Origin: an uncultured bacterium
Lineage (GTDB): Bacteria; Hydrogenedentota; Hydrogenedentia; Hydrogenedentales; GCA-2746185
Length of the DNA stretch: 34,217 bases
Direction: 5' to 3'
NCBI GenBank assembly: GCA_938082445.1
Contig: CALLLL010000294.1
Coordinates: forward strand, 1-34,217
Both the position numbers and the translations under genes were made by a program. Below, in pieces: positions 8,959 to 17,498 of the stretch (positions are counted from its first letter, which is position 1; each line of letters begins with the position of its first letter). The notes beneath the pieces were generated by a model. That model saw only the letters and a program-made list of their open reading frames with translations, made no database searches and was not told the origin of the DNA.

Positions 8959-9087
8959 GGCCTTGCTATGCTCCTGTAAACCCAGTAGAATTATAGATGT
9001 AATTGACATACAGAATACCCAATCCACACGGGGAAATTCATCTGAGAATGAACATTTTCTTGATTGTGGTGTCTTAGGATGTAGTAA

Positions 9088-9711
9088 ATGAGCAGTGATG
9101 ATATAGATACTTCGGCAGTGATCACGGAATCGATCGATGCGGATCTGGAATTGGTGGAGGATTTTCAGGCGGGCATTGATGAAGCTTTTGATGCTTTGGC
9201 CCTGCGCTATTCAGATCGCTTGTATAACGTGGTGTACCGCTTTTTGGGTCAGCATGAGGATGCGCAGGATGTGGTGCAGGAGACCTTTGTACGTGCGTAT
9301 CGGAATCTGGATTCATTTGAAGGAAAATCAAAATTTTATACGTGGCTATACAGCATTGCCACGAATCTTGCTCGTAATGCTTTGCGGGATCGTGGGCGAA
9401 AGGGCCGGGACCAAGGCGTATCCTTAGAAAATTTACAGGATGTCGCCCCGAATGTGGCGCAAGTGGCCACACAGACCAATACTCGTCCAGATACTTTAGC
9501 TGCTGGGAATGAATTAGCTGAAACCTTGCAAACGTGTATAGAGACTTTACCCGAACAAAATCGAATGGTCTTTGTGTTGCGTACAGTAGATGGTTTGAAA
9601 TATGACGAAATCGCGGCAGTGTTAGACTGTCCACGCGGTACAGTGAAATCACGATTAAACCAAGCGCGTGTCTTGTTACGAGATGCTTTACAGGCGCAAG
9701 GGTTGGTATAG
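9088..9711 (+). CDS. ECF-type RNA polymerase sigma factor (sigma-70 family)
   Basis: This alternative sigma factor has the two ECF domains. Sigma region 2 runs from about residue 35 to 105, with DALALRYSDRLYNVVYRFLG and DVVQETFVRAYRNLDSF. Sigma region 4 runs from about 145 to 200, with LPEQNRMVFVLRTVDGL and the helix-turn-helix end RGTVKSRLNQAR. The 207-residue length and the linker are typical of RpoE/SigW-like factors. The ATG at 9088 follows AGGA (9076-9079) by eight bases. The gene for a membrane anti-sigma factor follows only a few bases downstream, the classic arrangement for an envelope-signal-responsive sigma system. The regulon is not visible in this window. Confidence 0.96.
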   Translation: MSSDDIDTSAVITESIDADLELVEDFQAGIDEAFDALALRYSDRLYNVVYRFLGQHEDAQDVVQETFVRAYRNLDSFEGKSKFYTWLYSIATNLARNALRDRGRKGRDQGVSLENLQDVAPNVAQVATQTNTRPDTLAAGNELAETLQTCIETLPEQNRMVFVLRTVDGLKYDEIAAVLDCPRGTVKSRLNQARVLLRDALQAQGLV

Positions 9712-9718
9712 AGGATGA

Positions 9719-10699
9719 ATGATGAGTGACACGACACAATGTGCAGCCATACGTGAAGAGTTTTCAGCTTTATTGGATGGTGAATTAACAGCCGATGAGC
9801 AGGCTCAAATTGATGAGCACTTACTGGAGTGTTCGGAATGTTTGCGCAGCCTGGATACGATGAAAAAAGTCATGGGCATTTATGCGGATTTACCGCATGT
9901 TCAGGCACCTGAAGACTTATTGGATGGTGTACATGAGGAACTGGCAGACAATAGTATAGAATTTGAGCGCTCCGCAAAAGCGAGTCAACCCGTCTCTTAT
10001 CGCCCGGTTTTAATCGCGGCAGCAACTTTAGCAATGATGGCTGGAGTTTCGTATATTGCCGTGAATGGCTTGGAATCGAATGTAGAGATGGCGGCAGCGC
10101 CTGAAGCGGCTATACAAGCCGACACAGTTGCTATAGAAGAAAGCTCCAAAAGTGAAGCAGAATTGTTGCGAGAAGAAGCTGAATTTTGGCAGGCAGAAGA
10201 GGCCGCACCAAAAAAACGATATAAACCCACAATGAAAGAGCTCCGCCAGTTGCATGCCGATGCCTTAAAAAATTCGGCCCCGCCCACGGGCAATGCACAG
10301 GAAAAAGCCATGACAAACGATGCAGAGATGAAAGACATGGCTGATATGGTTACGGAAACGGAAATCGGATTAACATCCGAAATCATAGAATATCGCAAAC
10401 AGCTTAAAGAAAAGGTGTATAACGCATATACCATTCGTGATGATGGATTATGGATTGAAAAAGGATACAGCGATCAAACGGTAATCCCCTTAACACCGGG
10501 TACGGATGAGTATGTCACCATGTTGTACAACAAAGAATACTTGCCCTACTTAACGCGACATACACGTGACATTATTTTTACTTATGAAAATAAGTGGTAC
10601 CGCATTGCCCATATCGGGCCGTTGATTGCTGATGCGGTGTTGGGTGACCCGCATCCAAACTCCCGAAAAGAACCCACGGATCCCCCACCTCAACCCTAA
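9719..10699 (+). CDS. Membrane anti-sigma factor with zinc-binding zf-HC2 domain
   Basis: The N-terminal 50 residues form an anti-sigma zinc finger with HxxxCxxC (H34, C38, C41), which should bind the ECF sigma factor encoded just upstream. One transmembrane helix lies at about residues 96-117. The remaining 200 or so residues would be periplasmic: an Ala/Glu-rich linker, then a domain of unknown type (about 215-315) with several Tyr and Trp residues. GAGG at 9711-9714 precedes two adjacent ATG codons (9719 and 9722), and the second has the better spacing. The stop codon overlaps the stop of the convergent mrp gene. The periplasmic part presumably senses the stress that releases the sigma factor. 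Confidence 0.88.
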   Translation: MMSDTTQCAAIREEFSALLDGELTADEQAQIDEHLLECSECLRSLDTMKKVMGIYADLPHVQAPEDLLDGVHEELADNSIEFERSAKASQPVSYRPVLIAAATLAMMAGVSYIAVNGLESNVEMAAAPEAAIQADTVAIEESSKSEAELLREEAEFWQAEEAAPKKRYKPTMKELRQLHADALKNSAPPTGNAQEKAMTNDAEMKDMADMVTETEIGLTSEIIEYRKQLKEKVYNAYTIRDDGLWIEKGYSDQTVIPLTPGTDEYVTMLYNKEYLPYLTRHTRDIIFTYENKWYRIAHIGPLIADAVLGDPHPNSRKEPTDPPPQP

Positions 10700-12000
10700 A
10701 CTTTGGCTGCCAAATCTTTTAGGCAATCCCAAGTAAATATACCGGAGGTATGCCCGTCATTCCATGCAATGGATACCGCATAATTCCCAAGTACATGAGT
10801 ACTTTCTGCCTGAATATCGGGCGATATGGTATCGGGATCCAAGAGCAACTCACCAGTGTACTCGTGAATACATGAAGCACAACGGCATGAACAACGCACC
10901 GATTTGTTGGGTATCTGGTCCACTTTACCATCGGGCCATTGCACATGAATGAAGCCGGGTTCAGCAGTAACCACGGGTAATGCAGGTTGTTCTGCACGAC
11001 GTTTACCCACAGCGCGGTGTACATTTTCTGTCATGGTAGCTACCGCTTCTACATCTGCCCCAGCATCCGGAGATTGCATATCGGAAAGGCCATTAACAAT
11101 GGGGAATTCAGCGAGGGTATCAAGACCGAAACGATCTTTGAGCGCCTTGGCACTATTTCCAAAAATGTGATGTTTCTTATCGCATTCGTCACACGTAAAG
11201 TACGACATGTTTTCAACAATACCCAATACCGGCACATTCACTTTTTCAAACATGAGAATCCCGCGAGCCACATCAACCATGGATAATGAGTGTGGGGTCG
11301 TGACAATAATGGCACCATCCAGTGCGGCTTGCTGCACAAGAGTCAACTGGATATCGCCGGTTCCGGGGGGCATATCGATAATGAGATAGTCGAGCTCGCC
11401 CCAGGCTGTTTGTTGAAGGATTTGCTGGCAGTACCCAGAAACCATTGGTCCGCGCATGACTGCGGGAGAATCGCCGAGCACAAAGCCCATGGACATCACT
11501 TTGAGTCCATCGACTTCTATGGGGATTAGCATGTTGCCGCGCATCATGAGCTCTGGTCGGTGCATATTGAAAAGTGTGGGCACTGAAGGGCCATACAAAT
11601 CGGTATCGAGAAGTCCCACACGCAGTCCTTCGCGTTGCATAGATCGAGCAAGCTGTGCTGCGACCGTGGATTTACCGACTCCACCTTTACAGGAAGATAC
11701 CGCGATTACACTATCGATACTGCTGAGGGAGTCGACCAAAACATTTTGTTTTTTGGGTTGCATGGCACCGAGAGTCACTTCGACCGAAGTCACGCCTTCG
11801 ATTCCCCCTACCGCTGCTTTACAGTCAGTAACGAATTGTTCTTTCACCGGACAAGCAGGGGTAGTTAATTCCAATAAGAAACTAACTTCACCTTCTTCAA
11901 TAGTGAGTTGCTTGATGAAGCCTAATGAAACGATGTCGCGTCCCAAATCGGGATCGATGATGCCGCGCATGGAATCCAGTACTTGCGCTTCGGTGACCAT
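10696..12000 (-). CDS. mrp: Mrp/HCF101-type Fe-S cluster carrier ATPase (DUF59 + P-loop + DUF971)
   Basis: This is a cytoplasmic Fe-S cluster carrier and scaffold of the Mrp/ApbC/Nbp35 family. The order is an N-terminal MIP18/DUF59 domain (about 5-80), a ParA-like deviant P-loop ATPase (Walker A CKGGVGKST, 104-112; DMPPGTGD near 210; a CxxC in TCDECD near 275), and a C-terminal DUF971 domain (about 350-430) with VRCSCRCASC. This three-part order is that of the plant chloroplast assembly factor HCF101; many bacterial Mrp proteins lack the last domain. AGGAG lies eight bases before the ATG. The downstream end overlaps the anti-sigma gene by four bases in convergent orientation. Confidence 0.93.
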   Translation of the reverse strand: MVTEAQVLDSMRGIIDPDLGRDIVSLGFIKQLTIEEGEVSFLLELTTPACPVKEQFVTDCKAAVGGIEGVTSVEVTLGAMQPKKQNVLVDSLSSIDSVIAVSSCKGGVGKSTVAAQLARSMQREGLRVGLLDTDLYGPSVPTLFNMHRPELMMRGNMLIPIEVDGLKVMSMGFVLGDSPAVMRGPMVSGYCQQILQQTAWGELDYLIIDMPPGTGDIQLTLVQQAALDGAIIVTTPHSLSMVDVARGILMFEKVNVPVLGIVENMSYFTCDECDKKHHIFGNSAKALKDRFGLDTLAEFPIVNGLSDMQSPDAGADVEAVATMTENVHRAVGKRRAEQPALPVVTAEPGFIHVQWPDGKVDQIPNKSVRCSCRCASCIHEYTGELLLDPDTISPDIQAESTHVLGNYAVSIAWNDGHTSGIFTWDCLKDLAAKV

Positions 12001-12100
12001 AATATGTACTCCTGAAAATCGGTATTTGGAAAAATTAAGTATTTGCCGCTTGGGCCGAGAAAGACACTATTGTAACCCCAAAACAGTACGAGATGCTAGG

Positions 12101-13372
12101 TTATTCCCCTGCCACGGGTATAATGCCTGTCAACCCTTCCATCATACGAGGGCCAGTCTCAGGGCCTGTGGACATTCCACAGAGGTATTCGGCATGAGGG
12201 AATTGTTGTTCGCCAAAGTATTCAGGTTTCAATATATAGCCCAGTGCATCAAGGCCTAAACCCATCACCATCTCCACATCCCCCGAGATAAGTTCGCGGG
12301 TTTGGTGAGAATACATGGGAGATGTTTCGCCGGGGTGGGTAGCAAATTGAGCAGGCCCAATTTTGAACCAAGCGACTTCGGATTCAACCGTTTCGCCAAA
12401 ACTTTTGTCCAAAACCTCTATTTGCGCTAGGGTTTTAAATCCTTCATTAGCCAGGGGCAGCGTAAGCTTTTGGCTGGCTAAAGCAATATCATAATGATTA
12501 AAGTCAGTCCCCTTTTCCAATGCCGCTAATGCTGCATCGGCCACAGATACACCGCGCGCATCAGCTGCCTTGAAAGTCCGTTCGATTTTTTTGGGTTGTA
12601 TCCAACCACCGATAGCACCTTGCAAGAACAAGTGTTCGCCTTGGAGAGTCTCCCCCATTTTTCGATAAAAACCGGCTACATAGTCTGATGAAACTTCACT
12701 CGATTGAGCATCCATAATTGTAGGGTGGCAGGCAAAATTGGTCAGGGTTACTATGGTTTCATCTGCGTCATTACGAAATTGAATGGTACTGACCGTGCGA
12801 TCCAGTAGTTCGGGTTCACATATATTTTCGACCCAAGCTTCTCCAGTTTCGCTTGTACCGTATCGTGCAGTTACGGGTTGTAAACGGTCTGCAGCTTTTT
12901 TAATGGTTTGTGCAGCGGATTCAATTAGAGTCGTCATGTAAGCGGGATCTTTACCGGTAGTCATTTGGTCCGGCCCCCATATACCCACCACATCTGGGCC
13001 TGAATGGGTGTGTGTCGAACTTATCATAATATGCTGCGCGGGCAACTCTATCTGAGTGATCAGCTCGGCTGCGCGGGCGCGAATTTTTTGGATATCGGTA
13101 TGGAGCATCCCTATACAATCAATAACAACTATGGCCAAGGCTTTGTCACCATCGCTAAATACAGACGCTTTGACGTATATATCATCGTGTACGCCAGTAA
13201 ATTGCCGGTTTTTCTTATCGCCTGCAATAAAGGCACCCGCCGCTGGACTCACAGGGTTGGAAGCGGCACCTGCTTGGAATGGCTTATCTTCGATGACTGA
13301 TTGTTTTTCTCCACAGCCCAAGCTGATTGCAACTACCGAAACGCAAAATACCGTACGTATAATAAAGTTCAT
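12101..13372 (-). CDS. Neutral/alkaline ceramidase N-terminal-domain-like lipoprotein
   Basis: The first 20 residues are a lipoprotein signal ending in SLGC, so the protein should be anchored to the membrane outside the cytoplasm. The body matches the N-terminal domain of neutral/alkaline non-lysosomal ceramidases: an early glycine-rich strand with PAAGAFIAG, VHDDIYVKASVF, then SSTHTHSGPD with the metal-binding histidines near residue 118, and FACHPTIM near 210. At 423 residues it is much shorter than true ceramidases (around 700) and lacks their C-terminal domain. Ceramide as substrate is therefore uncertain; an amidase or esterase role on lipids is possible. AAAGG precedes the ATG at good spacing. 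Confidence 0.85.
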   Translation of the reverse strand: MNFIIRTVFCVSVVAISLGCGEKQSVIEDKPFQAGAASNPVSPAAGAFIAGDKKNRQFTGVHDDIYVKASVFSDGDKALAIVVIDCIGMLHTDIQKIRARAAELITQIELPAQHIMISSTHTHSGPDVVGIWGPDQMTTGKDPAYMTTLIESAAQTIKKAADRLQPVTARYGTSETGEAWVENICEPELLDRTVSTIQFRNDADETIVTLTNFACHPTIMDAQSSEVSSDYVAGFYRKMGETLQGEHLFLQGAIGGWIQPKKIERTFKAADARGVSVADAALAALEKGTDFNHYDIALASQKLTLPLANEGFKTLAQIEVLDKSFGETVESEVAWFKIGPAQFATHPGETSPMYSHQTRELISGDVEMVMGLGLDALGYILKPEYFGEQQFPHAEYLCGMSTGPETGPRMMEGLTGIIPVAGE

Positions 13373-13461
13373 TGATCCTACCTTTAATCATTTATATTAA
13401 GAATAAATAGTATAGCGTAGGATCCTTTAGATTTAAAAGTGGCTTGATGTATAGGCCTGTT

Positions 13462-13482
13462 GTGTGATTAGATGAATCACAC
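13462..13482. promoter_or_regulatory. 21-base palindrome upstream of the Dld-type gene, candidate operator
   Basis: GTGTGATT (13462-13469) and AATCACAC (13475-13482) are perfect inverted repeats of eight bases separated by AGATG. The centre lies about 48 bases before the ATG of the FAD/Fe-S dehydrogenase. The half-site recalls TGTGA but the spacing of nine does not fit CRP. A metabolite-responsive repressor site or a leader hairpin are both possible. Confidence 0.5.
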
Positions 13483-13519
13483 TTGACCCAATACCCTTAA
13501 CAAGGAGACCCGACCCATT

Positions 13520-16360
13520 ATGGATTCGGTACGTGAAGATAAAGCAGCTCAAATCAAAGCCAATACCGAGTGCGATGTTCGTAGCGATGCGTTGACGCGA
13601 TTATTGTATGCAACAGATGCATCCATCTACCAAATTGAGCCCAAGGCCGTGGCTTTTCCACGTAGTGCACAGGAAACATCGACATTAATCCAAGCTGCTG
13701 CTGCTGAAAGTGTTCCTGTAACGGGACGCGGTGCCGGTACAGGATTGGCCGGTGGTGCCGTTGGTGAAGGGTTAATCGTCGATTTTTCTCGGCACAATAA
13801 AGGCATTCACGATTTAAATGTGGATGCGCGAACTGTGCGGGTGGAAGCGGGTGTAGTGCTAGACCAACTAAATGCCTATTTACAGCCCCATGGGCTACGT
13901 TTCGGGCCGGATGTGGCTACGAGTTCACGTGCTACGTTGGGTGGAATGATCAACAATAATTCTTCGGGATCCCATGTCCCTATGTATGGAACTACGATTG
14001 AAAGTGTGCGCTCATTGGATGTGGTGTTGGCGGACGGAACCGTTACGACTGTTGGGCATGAACATACAACTTTACCGACGCTGCATTCTCAAGTGGACGC
14101 GATCATCCGTAAACATTCATCAGCAATTGAGCAATATATGCCGCCAGGTTTATTGAAGCGCTGGGCAGGCTATGGTCTGGATAAATGGATTCGGGACAGT
14201 GCGGATCTCACACGAATGGTCGGCGGTAGCGAGGGTACATTGGCTATTGTAACTTCGGCTGAATTAAATTTGGAACCCCTCCCCACCGCCAAAGGATTGG
14301 GCGTTATTTTCTTTGCTTCGGTTATGGAAGCAATGCAAGCGACTGTTGACCTATTGGATCTGGAAGCAGCAGCAATTGAGCATATTGACCGAGTGTTATT
14401 TGAACAAACACGGGGACAAATTCAATTTAAACAAGCACGTGCTCTGCTCGATCTGGACGAACAGCCTTGCGAAGCTATATTGCTGGTAGAATTTTTTGAT
14501 CACATCCCTGAAAAACTGGAGGCCATGAAACAGAAGAACTTAGGGCTTCGTTCTTCGGTGTTTATGGACCATGGAGATCAAGCCCACATATGGGGCTTGC
14601 GTAAAGCTGGCTTGTCATTATTAACTGGCTGTAAAGGTGCGGCAAAACCCACTGCGGGATTGGAAGATGTGGCAGTACTTCCGGAAAAATTACCGGAGTA
14701 TGTGGCTGGTCTACAATCGTTAATGCAGCCATTGGGTGTGGAAGGATCGTATTATGGTCATGCGGCATCGGGTTTATTGCATGTACGCCCTGTAGTGGAT
14801 TTACATTCAGCGGAGGACATTGAAAAATACCGAAGCCTCGCCGATGGTGTATCTGCACTGACGAAGCAATTTAGAGGATCTATCGCTGCGGAGCATGGCG
14901 TGGGGATTGCACGCACTGAATTTTTGCCGGACCACTTAGGCAGCGAGTTAATGGATGCGATGCGAGAGATTAAATCGCTGTTTGATCCGAATAATGTATT
15001 TAATCCCGGAAAAATAGTCCCTGCTGAAGGCTATAACTACACCATTGATTCATTTTTACGTCAGGGCGCTGGCCATGAGATTAAACTTCCCTTTGAGCCG
15101 GTGTTAAAGTTTGCGGCGAAGGATGAAAGTTTTGTCGGAAACTTAGAACAATGCAATGGCTGTGGTGGATGTCGAAAACCAACAGTGACCATGTGCCCCA
15201 CATTTATTGCAACGGGCGATGAAATAATGTCGACACGGGGACGTGCCAATACTATTCGTGCAACGTTAGAGCATACACACAATGGCGGAAGTACTATATT
15301 CACACCGGAGCTCGAAGCGGCCTTGAGTAATTGCCTTTCATGCAAGGCCTGTACAAGTGAGTGTCCCTCGAATGTGAATATGGCATTGCTGAAAGCAGAG
15401 TTACTGCATGCTAAACAAAATGAACAAGGCGTTTCATTGCGCGATCGCATGATTGGCCGGGTAGATTCTGTTGGCAGATGGGCTTCGAAAATGCCACGGC
15501 TGGCCAATGCGTTGTTACGCAATCCTATAGTAAAAAAAGTCAATGAGTCTGTGTTGGGATTATCCGCTGAACGACCTATTCCCGCTTATGCCGCTAAACC
15601 ATTCCAAGCTACATCCATTGAGCAAAATATACGTAAACCCGAGCGCGGCACAGTGTATATGTGGGACGATTGTTTCGTGCAGTATAACGAACCTACAATT
15701 GGTCAAGCGGCTGTAAAGGTACTAAATGCCTTGGGATATTCAGTGGAAGTCTTGAAAAATAAGTCGTGTTGTGGGCGTCCTGCATTTAGTACTGGGCAAT
15801 TAGACCTAGCCCGAGAGTATGCGCTGAATAATGTTCAACAAATAGCCGATTCTTCAAATGATGCCCCGATCATCTTTTTAGAACCTTCATGCTACTCCAT
15901 GTTTAAAGAAGATTATCGTGAGTTGAGTATTGAAGGTGCTGAAGCGACCGAAGCCCGATGTCATCTTATTGAAGAATTCGTAGCTGATGCATTGCAAAAT
16001 GAATCTATCACTTCGCCTTGGACAAGGTTACAGGAGCCGATAGCCATCCATATGCATTGCCATAGTAAGGCGCTTACCGAGCGAAATGCTACGTTCGATA
16101 TTTTGTCAACCATTGCGAATGCACAGGTTACAAAATTGAACACTGGGTGCTGCGGGATGGCTGGAGCTTTTGGAACATTAAAGGATAAATACGAATTATC
16201 AGTCCAAGTGGCCCAACCCTTGGTTGAGCAAATCGATGCATTAGAACAAGGAACGAGTGTAGTGGCATCGGGAACGAGTTGCCGGCATCAGATTGATCAC
16301 CTTGCGAAACATACCCCAACTAAGCACATCATTGAAGTATTGGCCGACGCTTTGGACTAG
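13520..16360 (+). CDS. FAD-linked, Fe-S-containing D-lactate / D-2-hydroxyacid dehydrogenase
   Basis: This large fused flavoprotein resembles respiratory Dld-II and YdiJ-type enzymes. The FAD-binding PCMH domain occupies about residues 35-255, with PVTGRGAGTGLAGGA at 66-80. The FAD-oxidase C-terminal domain follows to about 515, ending in FDPNNVFNPGKI. Two 4Fe-4S motifs come next (CNGCGGC near 545 and CLSCKACTSECP near 605). The GlpC-like C-terminal part has CCG-type cysteine clusters (KSCCGRP near 752 and TGCCGMAGAFG near 876). Such enzymes oxidise D-lactate or D-2-hydroxyglutarate and feed electrons to the membrane. D-lactate is favoured by the lutABC operon in the same window, but YdiJ-like specificity is not excluded. 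AAGGAG lies 12 bases before the ATG. Confidence 0.9.
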   Translation: MDSVREDKAAQIKANTECDVRSDALTRLLYATDASIYQIEPKAVAFPRSAQETSTLIQAAAAESVPVTGRGAGTGLAGGAVGEGLIVDFSRHNKGIHDLNVDARTVRVEAGVVLDQLNAYLQPHGLRFGPDVATSSRATLGGMINNNSSGSHVPMYGTTIESVRSLDVVLADGTVTTVGHEHTTLPTLHSQVDAIIRKHSSAIEQYMPPGLLKRWAGYGLDKWIRDSADLTRMVGGSEGTLAIVTSAELNLEPLPTAKGLGVIFFASVMEAMQATVDLLDLEAAAIEHIDRVLFEQTRGQIQFKQARALLDLDEQPCEAILLVEFFDHIPEKLEAMKQKNLGLRSSVFMDHGDQAHIWGLRKAGLSLLTGCKGAAKPTAGLEDVAVLPEKLPEYVAGLQSLMQPLGVEGSYYGHAASGLLHVRPVVDLHSAEDIEKYRSLADGVSALTKQFRGSIAAEHGVGIARTEFLPDHLGSELMDAMREIKSLFDPNNVFNPGKIVPAEGYNYTIDSFLRQGAGHEIKLPFEPVLKFAAKDESFVGNLEQCNGCGGCRKPTVTMCPTFIATGDEIMSTRGRANTIRATLEHTHNGGSTIFTPELEAALSNCLSCKACTSECPSNVNMALLKAELLHAKQNEQGVSLRDRMIGRVDSVGRWASKMPRLANALLRNPIVKKVNESVLGLSAERPIPAYAAKPFQATSIEQNIRKPERGTVYMWDDCFVQYNEPTIGQAAVKVLNALGYSVEVLKNKSCCGRPAFSTGQLDLAREYALNNVQQIADSSNDAPIIFLEPSCYSMFKEDYRELSIEGAEATEARCHLIEEFVADALQNESITSPWTRLQEPIAIHMHCHSKALTERNATFDILSTIANAQVTKLNTGCCGMAGAFGTLKDKYELSVQVAQPLVEQIDALEQGTSVVASGTSCRHQIDHLAKHTPTKHIIEVLADALD

Positions 16361-16371
16361 AGCGTTAGTGA

Positions 16372-16842
16372 CTACAGTGGGGTATCTGAAGATTCCGCTT
16401 TACCATCTTGCTGCGGTACCCACGTAATATTACCTTCTTCATTAAGGTAATAGTTCCGATAACCGTAGTTCAGGCCTTGAGCAGTTGCGGTTACTTCAAA
16501 CTCTGCAGCGGCTGTGGATGAACCAACCGTAATGACTGTTTCGAATACATAACCTGCTTTAACCGCATTTTCAGTCCCAAGAACGGAATCAAGAAATGGG
16601 GGATTGGATGCACCTAAGGCATCTAAATCACCGTATTGATTAATACTATTGGTAGTATCAATACCGGAATTTTTATACTGAATTTCAGCAGTAGAAATTG
16701 TGCGAAGTGATCCAATAGCGTTTGCTTCATTGGCTGCAATACGAGCACGTCTCATTCCGGGGATAGCAATAGCGACAATTACTGCAATGATTGCTATTAC
16801 AATCATTAGTTCGATTAACGTAAATCCCCGACGGCGAAACAT
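16372..16842 (-). CDS. Type IV pilin-like protein, second copy
   Basis: The precursor begins MFRRRG with the prepilin-peptidase site before FTLIELMIV; mature Phe1 and Glu5 are conserved. A hydrophobic helix (about residues 7-30) is followed by a globular domain of about 115 residues. The body closely matches the adjacent pilin, including AANEANAIGSLRTIST, DTTNSINQYGDL, PPFLD, VKAGYVFETV and a C-terminal WVP. I chose the ATG at 16842 because AAGGAG lies about eight bases upstream and it gives the correct short leader. A longer frame to 16905 would run through a hairpin. It follows the major pilin gene on the same strand and probably shares its transcript at reduced level. Confidence 0.92.
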   Translation of the reverse strand: MFRRRGFTLIELMIVIAIIAVIVAIAIPGMRRARIAANEANAIGSLRTISTAEIQYKNSGIDTTNSINQYGDLDALGASNPPFLDSVLGTENAVKAGYVFETVITVGSSTAAAEFEVTATAQGLNYGYRNYYLNEEGNITWVPQQDGKAESSDTPL

Positions 16843-16883
16843 TGGATTACTCCTTAGATTGGAACACATCATAGTAACGGGTA

Positions 16884-16952
16884 TTCCCCTGTGGCGCAAG
16901 TCCACAGGGGAAATAAATCTTAAAAAAAACTACTTCAACTGTGGTCTACAGT
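16884..16952 (-). terminator. Two hairpins and a T8 run between the two pilin genes, possible attenuator
   Basis: Reading on the minus strand, ACTGT/ACAGT (16938-16952, overlapping the end of the first pilin) forms a five-base stem, followed after eight bases by eight T residues (16922-16929). Next comes a strong hairpin of 11 pairs with a seven-base loop (16884-16912, core CCCCTGTGG/CCACAGGGG). The strong stem has no T run after it. Partial termination at the T8 run and protection of the upstream message by the strong stem would make the first pilin more abundant than the second. Confidence 0.45.
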
Positions 16953-17413
16953 GGAGAGTCTTCTGAGTCAGCGGAACCAGCTGAACGAGGTACCCAGTAA
17001 ACTACACCAGCTTCATCGATGTAGAAGTTACGTGAACCCAAGTTATCGGATTGTGATTCAGCAGTAGCTTCGAACTGAGCAGCACTTGAAGAACTACCTT
17101 CAGTTACTACAGTTTCAAATACATAACCAGCTTTTACAGCACCTTCATTACCGAGTGCAGCATCCAAGAATGGAGGTGTAGCAGCACTCAAGTCATCCAA
17201 GTCACCATATTGGTTGATGGAGTTGGTGGTATCAATAGCAGCAGATTGATACTGAATCTGTGCTGTTGAAATTGTACGTAAAGAACCAATTGCGTTTGCT
17301 TCGTTAGCAGCCATACGTGCGCGGAGCATGCCTGGGATGGCGATAGCTGCAATGATAGCGATAATCGCAACAACGATCATCAATTCGATAAGTGTAAAAC
17401 CTGATTTTTTCAT
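16946..17413 (-). CDS. Type IV major pilin (PilA-like)
   Basis: The precursor starts MKKSG followed by FTLIELMIVVAIIAIIAAIA, a classic class III signal cut by prepilin peptidase (PilD) before the Phe. Glu5 of the mature form is present. The 155-residue protein has the N-terminal helix, then a compact C-terminal domain without a cysteine pair. AAGGAG sits eight bases upstream. The gene has its own sigma-54 promoter about 75 bases before the ATG, as major pilin genes often do. Its neighbour downstream is a paralogue, and upstream lie two membrane enzymes that may glycosylate it. A type II secretion pseudopilin is an alternative, but single-gene sigma-54 control favours a pilus subunit. Confidence 0.93.
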   Translation of the reverse strand: MKKSGFTLIELMIVVAIIAIIAAIAIPGMLRARMAANEANAIGSLRTISTAQIQYQSAAIDTTNSINQYGDLDDLSAATPPFLDAALGNEGAVKAGYVFETVVTEGSSSSAAQFEATAESQSDNLGSRNFYIDEAGVVYWVPRSAGSADSEDSPL

Positions 17414-17498
17414 AGTAATTCTCCTTTATTTCAGATTCTTGCCAAATGCTTCAATATCCGCATGGATAAAGAAATTCAAAATGTTACGGGCTTTATAG

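Noticed and set aside
9050..9076. ECF-type autoregulatory promoter GAACAT-N15-GTCTTA before the sigma gene
   Set aside because: The start would fall about five bases before the ATG and exclude the good AGGA ribosome site at 9076-9079, so it is probably a chance match.
10696..10699. Overlapping stop codons of the anti-sigma and mrp genes (CTAA)
   Set aside because: Genuine, but a common feature of compact convergent genes and without further structure.
11456..12259. 267-codon open frame opposite mrp
   Set aside because: The opposite frame has an unmistakable Walker A, DUF59 and DUF971; this one has no coherent domain.
13374..13424. GATCCTAC / GTAGGATC inverted repeat near the ceramidase-like start
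   Set aside because: Eight-base arms 35 bases apart, one within the ribosome site; too weak to call an operator.
16843..16905. 21-residue N-terminal extension of the second pilin
   Set aside because: It would precede the prepilin leader and be encoded by a strong hairpin; the ATG at 16842 has AAGGAG.
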